Part shown: one piece after another, positions 1 to 7,347 of the stretch | Position numbering within the stretch: position 1 is the first letter of the stretch | Layout: each line of letters opens with the position of its first letter | NCBI GenBank assembly: GCA_051117315.1 | Contig: JBNPEA010000141.1 | Span: 1-17,704 of the forward strand | Source of the DNA: Salinarimonas sp051117315 | Lineage (GTDB): Bacteria > Pseudomonadota > Alphaproteobacteria > Rhizobiales > Beijerinckiaceae | Direction: 5' to 3' | Length of the DNA: 17,704 bases | Program-made: the position numbers and the translations under genes | Notes under the pieces: generated by a model | What the model saw: the letters and a program-made list of their open reading frames with translations, nothing else | What the model was told of the DNA's origin: nothing | Databases searched by the model: none

Positions 1-648
<648 letters not shown>

Positions 649-656
649 GGCTGTCC

Positions 657-686
657 TCGTTCCTGCGTGCGTCGTTCCTGCGTGCG
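657..686 (-). repeat. Two tandem 15-bp copies in the leader of the LTXXQ gene
   Basis: On the minus strand the unit CGCACGCAGGAACGA occurs twice back to back, ending 8 bases before the ATG at 648. Each copy carries an AGGA core, so the ribosome-binding region has been duplicated. The copy nearer the gene, together with the following GGA, is the more likely Shine-Dalgarno site. Confidence 0.75.
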
Positions 687-748
687 TCTTGGCGGAACGC
701 TCCGGAACAGATCGTCGCAGGCGCCGGCTCCCGGGGAGGTGGCCGGCG

Positions 749-766
749 CATGACCGTTCGGTCATG
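749..766. promoter_or_regulatory. 18-bp palindrome, possible TetR-type operator
   Basis: CATGACC, a GTTC spacer and GGTCATG form a 7-bp perfect inverted repeat. It lies between the slipin stop (794) and the LTXXQ-like start (648), about 100 bases upstream of the latter. Size and the GACCG/CGGTC half-sites resemble operators of TetR-family repressors. No regulator gene is in the window. It could also form a short RNA hairpin after the slipin gene, but no T-run follows. The palindrome is seen; the operator role is inferred. Confidence 0.4.
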
Positions 767-793
767 AACGCGCAGGGAGGCCCACGGTGCCCC

Positions 794-1603
794 TCAGCCC
801 GCCGGCTTCTGCCACTCCCCCTCGCGCGCCGCCCGGGCGCCGTCGCCGCCACCTCCGCCCATGAACCCGCGCAGGAGATCGATCGGCACGGGGAAGACGA
901 TGGTCGAGTTCTTGTCGCCGGCGATGTCGTAGAGCGTCGAGAGGAAGCGCAGCTGCATCGCCTCGGGCGTCTGCGACAGGATGTCGGCGGCCTCGGAGAG
1001 CTTCTGCGAGGCCTGCATCTCGCCCTCGGCGTCGATGATGCGGGCGCGCCGGTTGCGCTCGGCCTCGGCCTGGCGGGCGATGGCGCGCACCATGCTCTCG
1101 TCGATGTCGACGTGCTTGATCTCGACGTTCGCGACCTTGATGCCCCAGGCGTCCGTCTGGCTGTCGAGGATTTCCTGGATGTCCGAATTGAGCTTGTCGC
1201 GCTCCGACAGCATCTCGTCGAGGTCGTGCTTGCCGAGCACGGAGCGCAGCGTGGTCTGAGCGAGCTGGCTCGTGGCCATCATGTAGTCCTCGACCTGGAT
1301 GATCGAGCGGTCGGCGTCGACGACGCGGAAGTAGATCACCGCGTTGACCTTGACCGAGACGTTGTCCTTCGAGATCACGTCCTGCGACGGCACGTCCATG
1401 GTGATGGTGCGCATGTCCACCTTCACCGCCTGCTGCAGGAAGGGAATGACGAAGATGATCCCCGGCCCGCGCACGCCGGAATAGCGCCCGAGCGTGAACA
1501 CGACGGCGCGCTCGTACTCGCGCATGATGCGGATCGCGCTGGCGACGATGCCGAGCACGACGAGCGCGATGACCAGGTAGGCGACGAGATCGAGACCCAT
1601 CAT
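794..1603 (-). CDS. Slipin / stomatin-like SPFH (Band 7) membrane protein
   Basis: A 269-residue slipin of normal length. Residues 6-26 form the single N-terminal membrane anchor. The SPFH domain follows, with the family-typical REYERAVVFTLGR at 28-40, the PGIIFVIPF stretch near 47-55, and VDMRT...DVPSQDVISKDNVSVKV after it. A charged Ala/Glu/Arg coiled-coil-prone region (ARQAEAERNRRARIIDAEGE) and the C-terminal STIVFPVPIDLL segment complete the stomatin pattern. Slipins oligomerise in lipid microdomains, and the C-terminal hydrophobic segment is the known cleavage target of the partner protease NfeD in archaea. The start at 1603 is chosen because a GAGGAG lies 6 bases upstream; the next codon is also ATG. 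This ribosome-binding site overlaps the nfeD stop, and the gap is only 10 bases, so the two genes are surely co-transcribed. Confidence 0.95.
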   Translation of the reverse strand: MMGLDLVAYLVIALVVLGIVASAIRIMREYERAVVFTLGRYSGVRGPGIIFVIPFLQQAVKVDMRTITMDVPSQDVISKDNVSVKVNAVIYFRVVDADRSIIQVEDYMMATSQLAQTTLRSVLGKHDLDEMLSERDKLNSDIQEILDSQTDAWGIKVANVEIKHVDIDESMVRAIARQAEAERNRRARIIDAEGEMQASQKLSEAADILSQTPEAMQLRFLSTLYDIAGDKNSTIVFPVPIDLLRGFMGGGGGDGARAAREGEWQKPAG

Positions 1604-1613
1604 CGGGTACTCC

Positions 1614-3041
1614 TCACTTTGCCGGCGGAAGCGCGGCGGGGTGCATGGGGTCGTGGCTGTCGCGCCCGGCGCGCGAGACCGTGAGGGTGAGCCCGTCCCG
1701 GGCGAGCACGCGCACGGGCTCGCCGGGGGCGAGCGGCTCGTCTGCCGTGGCGCGCCAGCGCTCGCCATGGATCTCCACCTCGCCGGCGAAGGCCTCCCAG
1801 TGCAGCACGCGGCCCGGCTCGTCGACGAGCGCCTCGTCGCCGCTGGCGGGGCGTCGGCGCAGCGCCCGCACGGCCGCGGCCATGACGATGGTGAGGAGCA
1901 GCACGGTCGCGAGCGTGGCGGCGATCGCCACGGCGGGCGAGAGCGAGAAGCCCGGCACGTCGGTATCGAACAGGATGAACGAGCCGAAGCCGAAGGCCAC
2001 CGCCCCGCCGATGCCCAGCGCACCGAACGACGGCGCGAACACCTCCGCGAGCATCAGCGCGATGCCGAGCACGATCAGCAGCGCGCCCATGACGTCGATC
2101 GGCAGGAAGTTGAGCGCGAACAGGCCGAGCAGCAGCGAGATCGCGCCGACCACGCCCGAGAAGATCATGCCCGGGTTGGCGAACTCGAAGATGATGCCGT
2201 AGATGCCGATCAGAAGCAGGATGTAGGCGATGTTGGGATTGGTGATGAGCGCCAGCGCCTCGACCAGGAAACCGGCCTCGTGGCGCACGACCTCCGCGCC
2301 GTCGGTCTCGAGCCGCATCCGCGTCTCGCCCAGGCGCACGACGAGCCCCGCCGCCTCGCGCAGGAGGTACGCGACGTCGTTCGCCAGGACCTCGACCACG
2401 CCGTCCTGCACCGCGTCGACGGCGGTGAGCGTCGCCGCCTCTCGCACCGCCGCCTCGGCGAAATCGGCGTTGCGCCCGCGCAGCTCCGCCAGGCCGCGGA
2501 TGAAGGCGGCCGAATCGTTGATCGCCTTGCGCGCCGACGCCCCCTCGGCCCCGCCGCCGCCCAGGCTCACCGGCGTCGCCGCGCCGAGGTTGGTGCTCTG
2601 CGCCATGGCGGCGACGTGGCTGGCGTAGAGGATGTAGGTGCCCGCCGAGGCCGCCCGCGCGCCCGCCGGAGCGACCCAGGTGGCCACCGGTACCGGCGCG
2701 GCGAGGATCGCGCGGACGATGTCGCGCGTGGCGCTGTCGAGGCCGCCGGGCGTGTCCATGCGCAGCACCAGCATGCCGCCGCGCGCCTGCGCCGCCTGGG
2801 CGAGCGCGTTCTCCACGAGCAGCGTCGTGGCGGGACCGATCGGGCCGTCGATGTCGGCGACGACGACGGTCTCGACGCGGTAGCGCTCGGGTCCGGGCTC
2901 GCTCACCGCCTGGCCCGCCGCCCCGCCGGCGCCGGCGAGGAGGCCGATGAGGCCCGCCAGGAGCGCCAGCAGCGCCGGCACCACGGGCGCCGGGAAACCC
3001 GGCCTCCTTCGCAGAGCGGCCGAGGAAACGTCCGTGCTCAT
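1614..3041 (-). CDS. NfeD-type membrane-bound serine protease (ClpP-class, stomatin operon partner)
   Basis: A 475-residue long-form NfeD. A signal or anchor segment spans about 19-44. The ClpP/crotonase-like protease domain covers about 55-250: DTPGGLDSA at 96-104, the catalytic serine in the ASAGT block (Ser132), and the general-base lysine in RKAINDSAA (Lys172). This is the Ser-Lys dyad known from the archaeal 1510-N protease. Four or five membrane helices follow (about 270-395), including the typical NPNIAYILLLIGIYG and NPG segments. A C-terminal OB-fold (about 405-470) has GRVLHWEAFAGEVEIHGERW. The enzyme cleaves the hydrophobic C-terminus of stomatins, which fits the slipin gene immediately downstream. 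The ATG at 3041 has a GGGGGAGGG about 6 bases upstream and overlaps the stop of the YihY gene by four bases (ATGA), suggesting translational coupling. Confidence 0.95.
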   Translation of the reverse strand: MSTDVSSAALRRRPGFPAPVVPALLALLAGLIGLLAGAGGAAGQAVSEPGPERYRVETVVVADIDGPIGPATTLLVENALAQAAQARGGMLVLRMDTPGGLDSATRDIVRAILAAPVPVATWVAPAGARAASAGTYILYASHVAAMAQSTNLGAATPVSLGGGGAEGASARKAINDSAAFIRGLAELRGRNADFAEAAVREAATLTAVDAVQDGVVEVLANDVAYLLREAAGLVVRLGETRMRLETDGAEVVRHEAGFLVEALALITNPNIAYILLLIGIYGIIFEFANPGMIFSGVVGAISLLLGLFALNFLPIDVMGALLIVLGIALMLAEVFAPSFGALGIGGAVAFGFGSFILFDTDVPGFSLSPAVAIAATLATVLLLTIVMAAAVRALRRRPASGDEALVDEPGRVLHWEAFAGEVEIHGERWRATADEPLAPGEPVRVLARDGLTLTVSRAGRDSHDPMHPAALPPAK

Positions 3042-4126
3042 CGACCGCCCTCCCCCTCGTGCGCATCCACCTTCGCGGCGCCGACCTGATCCGCGACGAC
3101 CGCCCCGCGCGCGCCGAGCGGCGCCTCGGGCGGATGCGTCGTATCGCGCGCGGTCTGGTGCTCCATCTCCGCGTCCAGCTCCGCGCCGACGAGCAGGATG
3201 ACCGTCGAGATCCAGGCCCACATCATCACCGCCGCGATCGTGCCCAGCGACCCGTAGGTCGCGGAGAAGTCGGTGAGGTTGGAGACATAGTACGAAAATC
3301 CTGCCGAACCGATAAGCCAGACCGCCGACGCGGTCAGCGAGCCCGGCGAGATCCAGCGCCACTGCGCCGGCACGCGGCTCGGGCCGTAGCGGTAGAGCGC
3401 GGCGATGCCGACATTCGCCACGAAGAACAGGACGAGGGTGGGGAAGACGGCGGTGAGGAGCTGGCCGGCGGCGCCCAGCGGAAGCGCCTGGAGCAGCACC
3501 GGCACGCCGACCACCACGTTGACGAGAACCATGGTGAAGACGAGCGTCGCCAGGGTGAAGGCGAAGGAGCGGCCGTAGAGCGACAGCAGCGGGCGCTTCT
3601 CCCGCTCGCCGTAGATGACGTTGAGCGCGTCGAACAGCGCCAGCACCGCCGCATTGATGATCCACAGGGCGATTCCCAGCGTGATCGCCAGCGTCGCCGT
3701 CAAGGTACCGGTCCGCGCCTGGATGAGGCGGTCGAGCTCGCGCGCGATCAGATCGAGGAAGCCCGCCGGCAGGAAGCCTTCGAGGTCGTCGAGCTGCTCG
3801 GACAGCACCTGCGGGTCCGTGGCGAGCCCGAACAGCGCGACCAGGGCCGCGAGGGACGGCACGATGGCGAAGACCAGGAAGAAGGCCGCGCCGGCGGCGT
3901 TGGGCGCGATCCGATCGCGCGTGTAGCCGTCGAGCACGCGCCAGAAGACGTCGCGCAGGCCGCGGCGCGGCATGCGCCAGGGGCTCGTCGCATCGCGCCC
4001 GCGCCCGCTTTCCTGCGCGCGCGCCTCCGAGACGGGCAGCGGCGTGCGCCCGCGCCCGGGGGGGCGGCGTCGGCGTCGCGGCGGCACGGCCTCCTCGGCG
4101 CTCTTCTCGGCATCGTCCTCGTGCAC
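3038..4126 (-). CDS. YihY/UPF0761 family inner-membrane protein
   Basis: A polytopic membrane protein of the YihY/virulence-factor BrkB (UPF0761) family. From the chosen start it has 362 residues. Residues 1-50 are a soluble Arg/Pro-rich extension. About six membrane helices follow, beginning with IAPNAAGAAFFLVFAIVPSL, which matches the family's opening helix (the usual start is DGxxxxAAALAFYxxLSLxP). Later blocks are ITLGIALWIINAAVLALFDALNVIYGE, a long helical pair near the middle, YRYGPSR, and the closing SYYVSNLTDFSATYGSLG...MMWAWISTVILLVGAELDAEME, the most conserved part. The start is uncertain. The GTG at 4126 has an AGGAG only 2 bases upstream. An internal ATG at 3973 would remove the extension and give the more usual family length. 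The function is unknown; an early RNase BN assignment in E. coli was withdrawn. The stop overlaps the nfeD start. Confidence 0.85.
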   Translation of the reverse strand: MHEDDAEKSAEEAVPPRRRRRPPGRGRTPLPVSEARAQESGRGRDATSPWRMPRRGLRDVFWRVLDGYTRDRIAPNAAGAAFFLVFAIVPSLAALVALFGLATDPQVLSEQLDDLEGFLPAGFLDLIARELDRLIQARTGTLTATLAITLGIALWIINAAVLALFDALNVIYGEREKRPLLSLYGRSFAFTLATLVFTMVLVNVVVGVPVLLQALPLGAAGQLLTAVFPTLVLFFVANVGIAALYRYGPSRVPAQWRWISPGSLTASAVWLIGSAGFSYYVSNLTDFSATYGSLGTIAAVMMWAWISTVILLVGAELDAEMEHQTARDTTHPPEAPLGARGAVVADQVGAAKVDAHEGEGGR

Positions 4127-4249
4127 GGCTCCTCGCAAGCTCGTCTGGCGCGGGATCAACGCACCCGACCTCCCAGGCGTTCGCCGGCCACGGTCGCCGG
4201 GCGGCTGGAAGCCCCGCGGCGAAGCGTCGCCGTGGAAGCCGCGCGGCAC

Positions 4250-4274
4250 GGAACCCTCGCTCCCCTCGAAGGTT
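4250..4274 (+). promoter_or_regulatory. EcfG-type general stress response promoter
   Basis: GGAAC at 4250-4254, exactly 16 bases, then GGTT at 4271-4274. The alphaproteobacterial EcfG/SigT/RpoE2 consensus is GGAAC, 16-17 bases, then CGTT, so only one position of the -10 differs. It sits 31 bases upstream of the ATG at 4306, leaving a short leader with a GAGGAG ribosome-binding site. The downstream genes belong to families often found in the general stress regulon, which supports the call. Confidence 0.65.
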
Positions 4275-4305
4275 GAGAGCGCGAACCGATGAGGAGTGCG
4301 ATTTC

Positions 4306-5088
4306 ATGACCGCCAGTGCTCAGAACGGCGACGACCGCGCTCGCGCCGATTGGGACGACCTGAAGCGCGAGGCGTCCGACGCCGCCCGCGAAACCGCAGA
4401 CGATGCGCGCGAGGCGGGCTACGCCTTCGTGCACGGAGCCCGCGACCGCGCCTCCGACTACCTGGAGCGCCGCAAGGAGAGCGCCGTCCAGTCCATCGAC
4501 GACGTCGCGCACACCCTGCGCGAGAGCTCGGAGACCTTCGACGACCGACCGAACCTCCGGCTCTTCGTCGACAGTGCCGCGGACGGCCTGGAGAACCTCG
4601 CCGAGGAGATCCGCGACCGCAGCTTCATCGAGGTCTATGCGGACGTCGAGCAGTTTGCCCGCCGACGTCCGGCCTTGTTCGCCGGCGCGGCGGGCGTCGC
4701 GGGCTTCATGCTCGCGCGCTTCCTGAAGAGCTCGGCGGAGGAGGTCGAGGAGCGGCGCGCCCAGGGCGATGCGCTGCGCGGGCAGCGGCACACCCGCCGC
4801 TACGGCGGCGCCGGCTATGCGCCGGGCGCGGAGCAGTCCGGCTTCAACCCGGGCGGCCATGCCGCGGAGCGCCGGCCGCCGGGCGAGAGCCACGAGGGTC
4901 CGGTGGGCACGCGACCGAGCCGGACCGACCCGGAGCGAAACGCGTCCGAGCGGACCCGTGCGCCGGAGACGCCGAACGTGTCCGGCACCCGCACGTCGGA
5001 TCGTTCCGGTGGTGCGCCCGGCACGTCGAGCACCAGCGCGGCCCAGGCCGCCGCCAACGCGGCCGCGCGCCCGCGCGGCGAAGGCTGA
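4306..5088 (+). CDS. Membrane-anchored stress protein, 'nutrient deprivation-induced' / DUF883-like
   Basis: A 260-residue protein. Residues 10-115 are charged and helical, rich in Asp, Glu, Arg and Ala (WDDLKREASDAARETADDARE). A short glycine/alanine-rich membrane segment follows at 122-140 (RPALFAGAAGVAGFMLARFL). From about 150 to the end the chain is disordered and rich in Gly, Pro, Arg, Thr and Ser. A helical stretch followed by a small glycine-rich anchor is the plan of ElaB/YqjD (DUF883) proteins, which tether to the inner membrane and in E. coli bind ribosomes in stationary phase. The sequence similarity is only general, so I keep the call descriptive. The ATG at 4306 has GAGGAG at 4291-4296; a longer frame from 4273 lacks such a site. 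It is the first gene behind the EcfG-type motif, and its stop overlaps the next gene's ribosome-binding site. Confidence 0.75.
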   Translation: MTASAQNGDDRARADWDDLKREASDAARETADDAREAGYAFVHGARDRASDYLERRKESAVQSIDDVAHTLRESSETFDDRPNLRLFVDSAADGLENLAEEIRDRSFIEVYADVEQFARRRPALFAGAAGVAGFMLARFLKSSAEEVEERRAQGDALRGQRHTRRYGGAGYAPGAEQSGFNPGGHAAERRPPGESHEGPVGTRPSRTDPERNASERTRAPETPNVSGTRTSDRSGGAPGTSSTSAAQAAANAAARPRGEG

Positions 5089-5099
5089 GGAGACCCGCC

Positions 5100-5534
5100 A
5101 TGGACCACCGTGATCCCTCGGCCGATGCCGAGGCCGCACGCCGCAGCGCGCGGGAGAATCCATCCATCCAGGGCCTCGTCGCCGAGGCCCTGCGCGAGGC
5201 GACCGACCTCGCGCGCAAGGAGGTGGCGCTCTTCCGCGCGGAGATGAGCCACAATGTCAAGCTGCTCATTGCGGGCATCGTGGCGCTCCTCGCCTCCAGC
5301 GTCTTCGCCATTGCGACGCTGGTGCTGCTCACCGACGCGCTGGTGGACTGGATCACCGTCCTCGTCGGCTCCGCGGCCCTGGCCTCGCTGATCGTCGCGG
5401 GCGTGACGCTCGTGATCACGATCGCGCTGATCCTCTACGGCCGCTCCAAGCTGTCCGCCGCGACGCTCGAGCCGACCCACACGATCCGCTCGGTGGAGCG
5501 CGACGGCGACGTGCTCTCGCACCGCCGGCACTGA
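5100..5534 (+). CDS. Phage holin family-like small membrane protein (DUF1469 / Phage_holin_3_6)
   Basis: 144 residues. An amphipathic N-terminal helix (about 22-52) carries the family-typical LVAEALREATDLARKEVALFRAEM. Two hydrophobic helices follow (about 54-78 and 86-113), then a short charged tail. This is the plan of the Phage_holin_3_6 (DUF1469) family. Despite the name, members are mostly chromosomal and often sit with DUF3618 proteins in alphaproteobacterial stress loci; no phage genes surround it here. The ATG at 5100 has a GAGGAG at about 8-10 bases' distance, overlapping the upstream TGA, so it is cotranscribed and possibly coupled with the previous gene. Its probable role is in the inner membrane; it is not known to lyse cells. 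Confidence 0.85.
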   Translation: MDHRDPSADAEAARRSARENPSIQGLVAEALREATDLARKEVALFRAEMSHNVKLLIAGIVALLASSVFAIATLVLLTDALVDWITVLVGSAALASLIVAGVTLVITIALILYGRSKLSAATLEPTHTIRSVERDGDVLSHRRH

Positions 5535-5550
5535 CCGGGAGGGAGACGAG

Positions 5551-6075
5551 ATGACCAAGATGACAGATCTGGAACGCGACATCGAGGAGAGCCGCGCGCG
5601 GCTCGACCAGACGATCGACCGCCTTCAGGACCGCATGAACGCGAGCGGCGTCGCCGACGACGTGCTCGGCACCGCCCGACGCTACGGCTACGGCTCGCAG
5701 CTCGACCGAGCCGCGGAGGCGATCCGCGCGAACCCGATTCCGGTCCTCCTGGTCGCGGCCGGCATCGGCTGGCTGGCGCTCTCGATGACCGATGGCGCGC
5801 GGCGCCGCACGGCGCGGCGCGAGCTCGATCGGCGTGGCCTGATGGACCGGCCGCCGCGCCGGCACGTCGCCGGCGACTCGACGATCCGCGACACCGACAT
5901 CGACCCGGGTGCGCGTGCCCGTCCGGTGCCGCCGGACATGGTGCGCACCGAGGGTCCCGCACCCTACGGCCGCCCACCGATCGAGCCGGTCTCCCCCGCG
6001 CGTCCCACGCCCTACGAGCCCGTGACCGGCACGACAGGCAGGCCCACTGGAACGACATCGGGCGTGCGCCGCTGA
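5551..6075 (+). CDS. DUF3618 domain-containing membrane protein
   Basis: 174 residues. The N-terminal block LERDIEESRARLDQTIDRLQ (7-26) is the DUF3618 signature: a predicted coiled helix of about 30 residues. A single membrane segment follows at 62-80 (NPIPVLLVAAGIGWLALSM). The rest is a basic, proline-rich disordered tail, longer than in many family members. A strong GGGAGGGAGACGAG precedes the ATG, only 16 bases after the previous stop. The function is unknown. The constant pairing with holin-like and DUF883-like proteins suggests a joint role at the inner membrane in stress. Confidence 0.88.
   Translation: MTKMTDLERDIEESRARLDQTIDRLQDRMNASGVADDVLGTARRYGYGSQLDRAAEAIRANPIPVLLVAAGIGWLALSMTDGARRRTARRELDRRGLMDRPPRRHVAGDSTIRDTDIDPGARARPVPPDMVRTEGPAPYGRPPIEPVSPARPTPYEPVTGTTGRPTGTTSGVRR
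6049..6073 (+). promoter_or_regulatory. Weak second EcfG-like promoter motif
   Basis: GGAAC at 6049-6053, 16 bases, then CGCT at 6070-6073, with one mismatch to the CGTT -10 element. It lies inside the end of the DUF3618 gene and would start a transcript about 50 bases ahead of the next gene. It may give the last gene its own stress promoter. The motif is short, so a chance match is possible. Confidence 0.3.
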
Positions 6076-6102
6076 GACGGGGCGCGCCGCATCACAGCGA
6101 AC

Positions 6103-6118
6103 CGAGGAGCGATCCTCG
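6103..6118 (+). other. Leader hairpin with GCGA (GNRA) tetraloop
   Basis: CGAGGA, loop GCGA, TCCTCG: a perfect 6-bp stem. It ends 2 bases before the AAAGGAG ribosome-binding site (6121-6127) of the next gene. A stem so close to the site could modulate or insulate translation. Only the structure is seen. Confidence 0.4.
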
Positions 6119-6133
6119 CGAAAGGAGACCACC

Positions 6134-7030
6134 ATGGCCGAGATCAGGAAGGACGAGAAGCCGATCGCCGAGGCGGGCGACGCCCGAACGGAGCGTCCGG
6201 CCCAGCCCGCGACGGCGGCGAGCCCGGTCTCGCCCGCCGCGCCCGGCTCGACGCCCGGCATGAGCCCGACGCCGATGCCGGCGACGCCCGGCGCCGCCGG
6301 CACGCCGCCCTACACGCCGAACCCGGCACCGGGGGCGGGCACCTATTCCCCGCACCCGACCTACGCGGCCTCCCCGGCCGGCTCGCGTCCGGAGAGCGGC
6401 GGCACGGGGTCTTCGGGAACGGGGTCTTCGGACTCGGTGCGCGATCGTGCCAGCCGCGCCTACGAGGAGACCCGCAACCGCGCCGCCGGCACCGGCGACG
6501 CGGCGCGCGAGCGGCTCGAGGAGGCTCGCGCCCGCGGCGAGAGCTACTACGAGGAAGCCCGCCGCCGTGGCGAGGACACCTACGACGAAGCGAGCCGTCG
6601 CGGCCGGGCCGCCTGGGAGCAGGCCCGACACTACGGCGAGGAGTACTACGAGGACGCCATGGAGTACGGCCGCGAGGCCTACGACGCGAGCCGCGGCATC
6701 CTGCGCGAGAACCCGATCCTGATCGGCGTGCTCGGCCTCGCCGCCGGCCTGGCGCTGGGCGCGCTCCTGCCGCGCACGCGCCAGGAGGACCGCACCTACG
6801 GCCCCTACGCGGACGAGGCGCGCCGGCGCGGGCGGGACTACGCCCGCGAGGCGCAGGAGCGCGGCATGGGCTACGCCCGCGACGCGATCGATCGCGGCCG
6901 GGACTACGCCCACCACGCCTTCTCCGAGGAGGGCGGCCATCCGGTGCACGAGGACGAGTGGCGCCGCGAGCGCTCCTACGAGGAGGACGCCGCGCGCCGC
7001 ACGGGCCCGGGCGGCAACGGGCGCCACTGA
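6134..7030 (+). CDS. Membrane-anchored protein with 11-residue amphipathic repeats (DUF883-like plan)
   Basis: 298 residues in four parts. Residues 1-100 are disordered and Pro/Ala/Thr-rich. Residues 125-190 hold six 11-residue helical repeats (for example ESYYEEARRRG, EDTYDEASRRG, EEYYEDAMEYG), with an aromatic at position 4, Ala at 7 and Gly at 11; the sixth copy is degenerate. A glycine-rich membrane segment follows at 193-213 (NPILIGVLGLAAGLALGALLP). Residues 223-266 hold four more 11-mers (GPYADEARRRG, RDYAREAQERG, MGYARDAIDRG and a degenerate one). The tail is acidic and charged. Eleven-residue periodicity gives a long amphipathic helix, as in LEA proteins, apolipoproteins and synuclein, so a membrane-lining or protective role is a reasonable inference. 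AAAGGAG sits 6 bases before the ATG. It is the last gene of the apparent stress operon, 58 bases after DUF3618. No precise family name can be given from the sequence. Confidence 0.8.
   Translation: MAEIRKDEKPIAEAGDARTERPAQPATAASPVSPAAPGSTPGMSPTPMPATPGAAGTPPYTPNPAPGAGTYSPHPTYAASPAGSRPESGGTGSSGTGSSDSVRDRASRAYEETRNRAAGTGDAARERLEEARARGESYYEEARRRGEDTYDEASRRGRAAWEQARHYGEEYYEDAMEYGREAYDASRGILRENPILIGVLGLAAGLALGALLPRTRQEDRTYGPYADEARRRGRDYAREAQERGMGYARDAIDRGRDYAHHAFSEEGGHPVHEDEWRRERSYEEDAARRTGPGGNGRH
6506..6931 (+). repeat. 33-bp coding repeats (11-residue units) flanking a membrane segment
   Basis: Six units lie at 6506-6703 and four at 6800-6931, separated by the membrane-segment codons. The period is exactly 33 bases within each block. 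The consensus is a helix turn with an aromatic at position 3 or 4, Ala at 7 and Gly at 11. The DNA is diverged, so these are old duplications. Confidence 0.8.
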
Positions 7031-7042
7031 TCCGCGCGGCAA

Positions 7043-7061
7043 GGGCGCCGCTCGGGCGCCC
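7043..7061 (+). terminator. GC-rich hairpin after the stress operon, possible terminator
   Basis: GGGCGCC, 5-base loop, GGCGCCC: a perfect 7-bp stem starting 13 bases after the stop at 7030. There is no T-run behind it (a C-run follows), so intrinsic termination would be inefficient. It may instead act as an mRNA 3'-end barrier. Confidence 0.35.
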
Positions 7062-7221
7062 CCCGATGGAACCGAAAGGGGAGCCGGTGCGGCCGGGGCC
7101 CCGTTTGGGAGGGCGGTCCCGCCGAGGGTTCGATCGGGCGCCCGCTCGCCCGGACCCGGGCCTGTTCGGAACCGCACGCACCCGCCTGCCGCCGGTTTCT
7201 CGTACGGACGCGGGCCCCGCC

Positions 7222-7250
7222 TTGCCGACACTCGCGCTTCGTCGTACACA
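7222..7250 (+). promoter_or_regulatory. Candidate sigma70 promoter for trkA
   Basis: TTGCCG at 7222-7227, 17 bases, then TACACA at 7245-7250. This would start transcription about 90 bases upstream of trkA. The -35 and spacing are good; the -10 is weak. Confidence 0.35.
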
Positions 7251-7347
7251 CGGCGGCGCGGCCTTCGCCCCGCAGGGCGGTCCGAACCTCTCACGACCGC
7301 GTGCGGCTCCCGTGCGCGGCGGACGTTGAACACGCGACGGGCAGGGC

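Larger units (their letters stand above)
7031..7347. other. 317-bp non-coding region between the stress operon and trkA
   Basis: No open frame here has a ribosome-binding site or protein-like composition. It contains a GC hairpin soon after the stress operon and a candidate sigma70 promoter for trkA. GGAAC occurs at 7068 and 7168, but with spacings of 29 and 21 bases to the next CGTT or GGTT, which does not fit an EcfG promoter. Confidence 0.7.

Noticed and set aside
5100..5534. Prophage remnant, because of the holin-like protein
   Set aside because: No other phage genes, integrase or attachment site are visible. This family is mostly chromosomal and stands here in a stress operon.
7168..7197. 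EcfG promoter before trkA (GGAAC ... GGTT)
   Set aside because: The spacing is 21 bases, outside the 16-17 expected.
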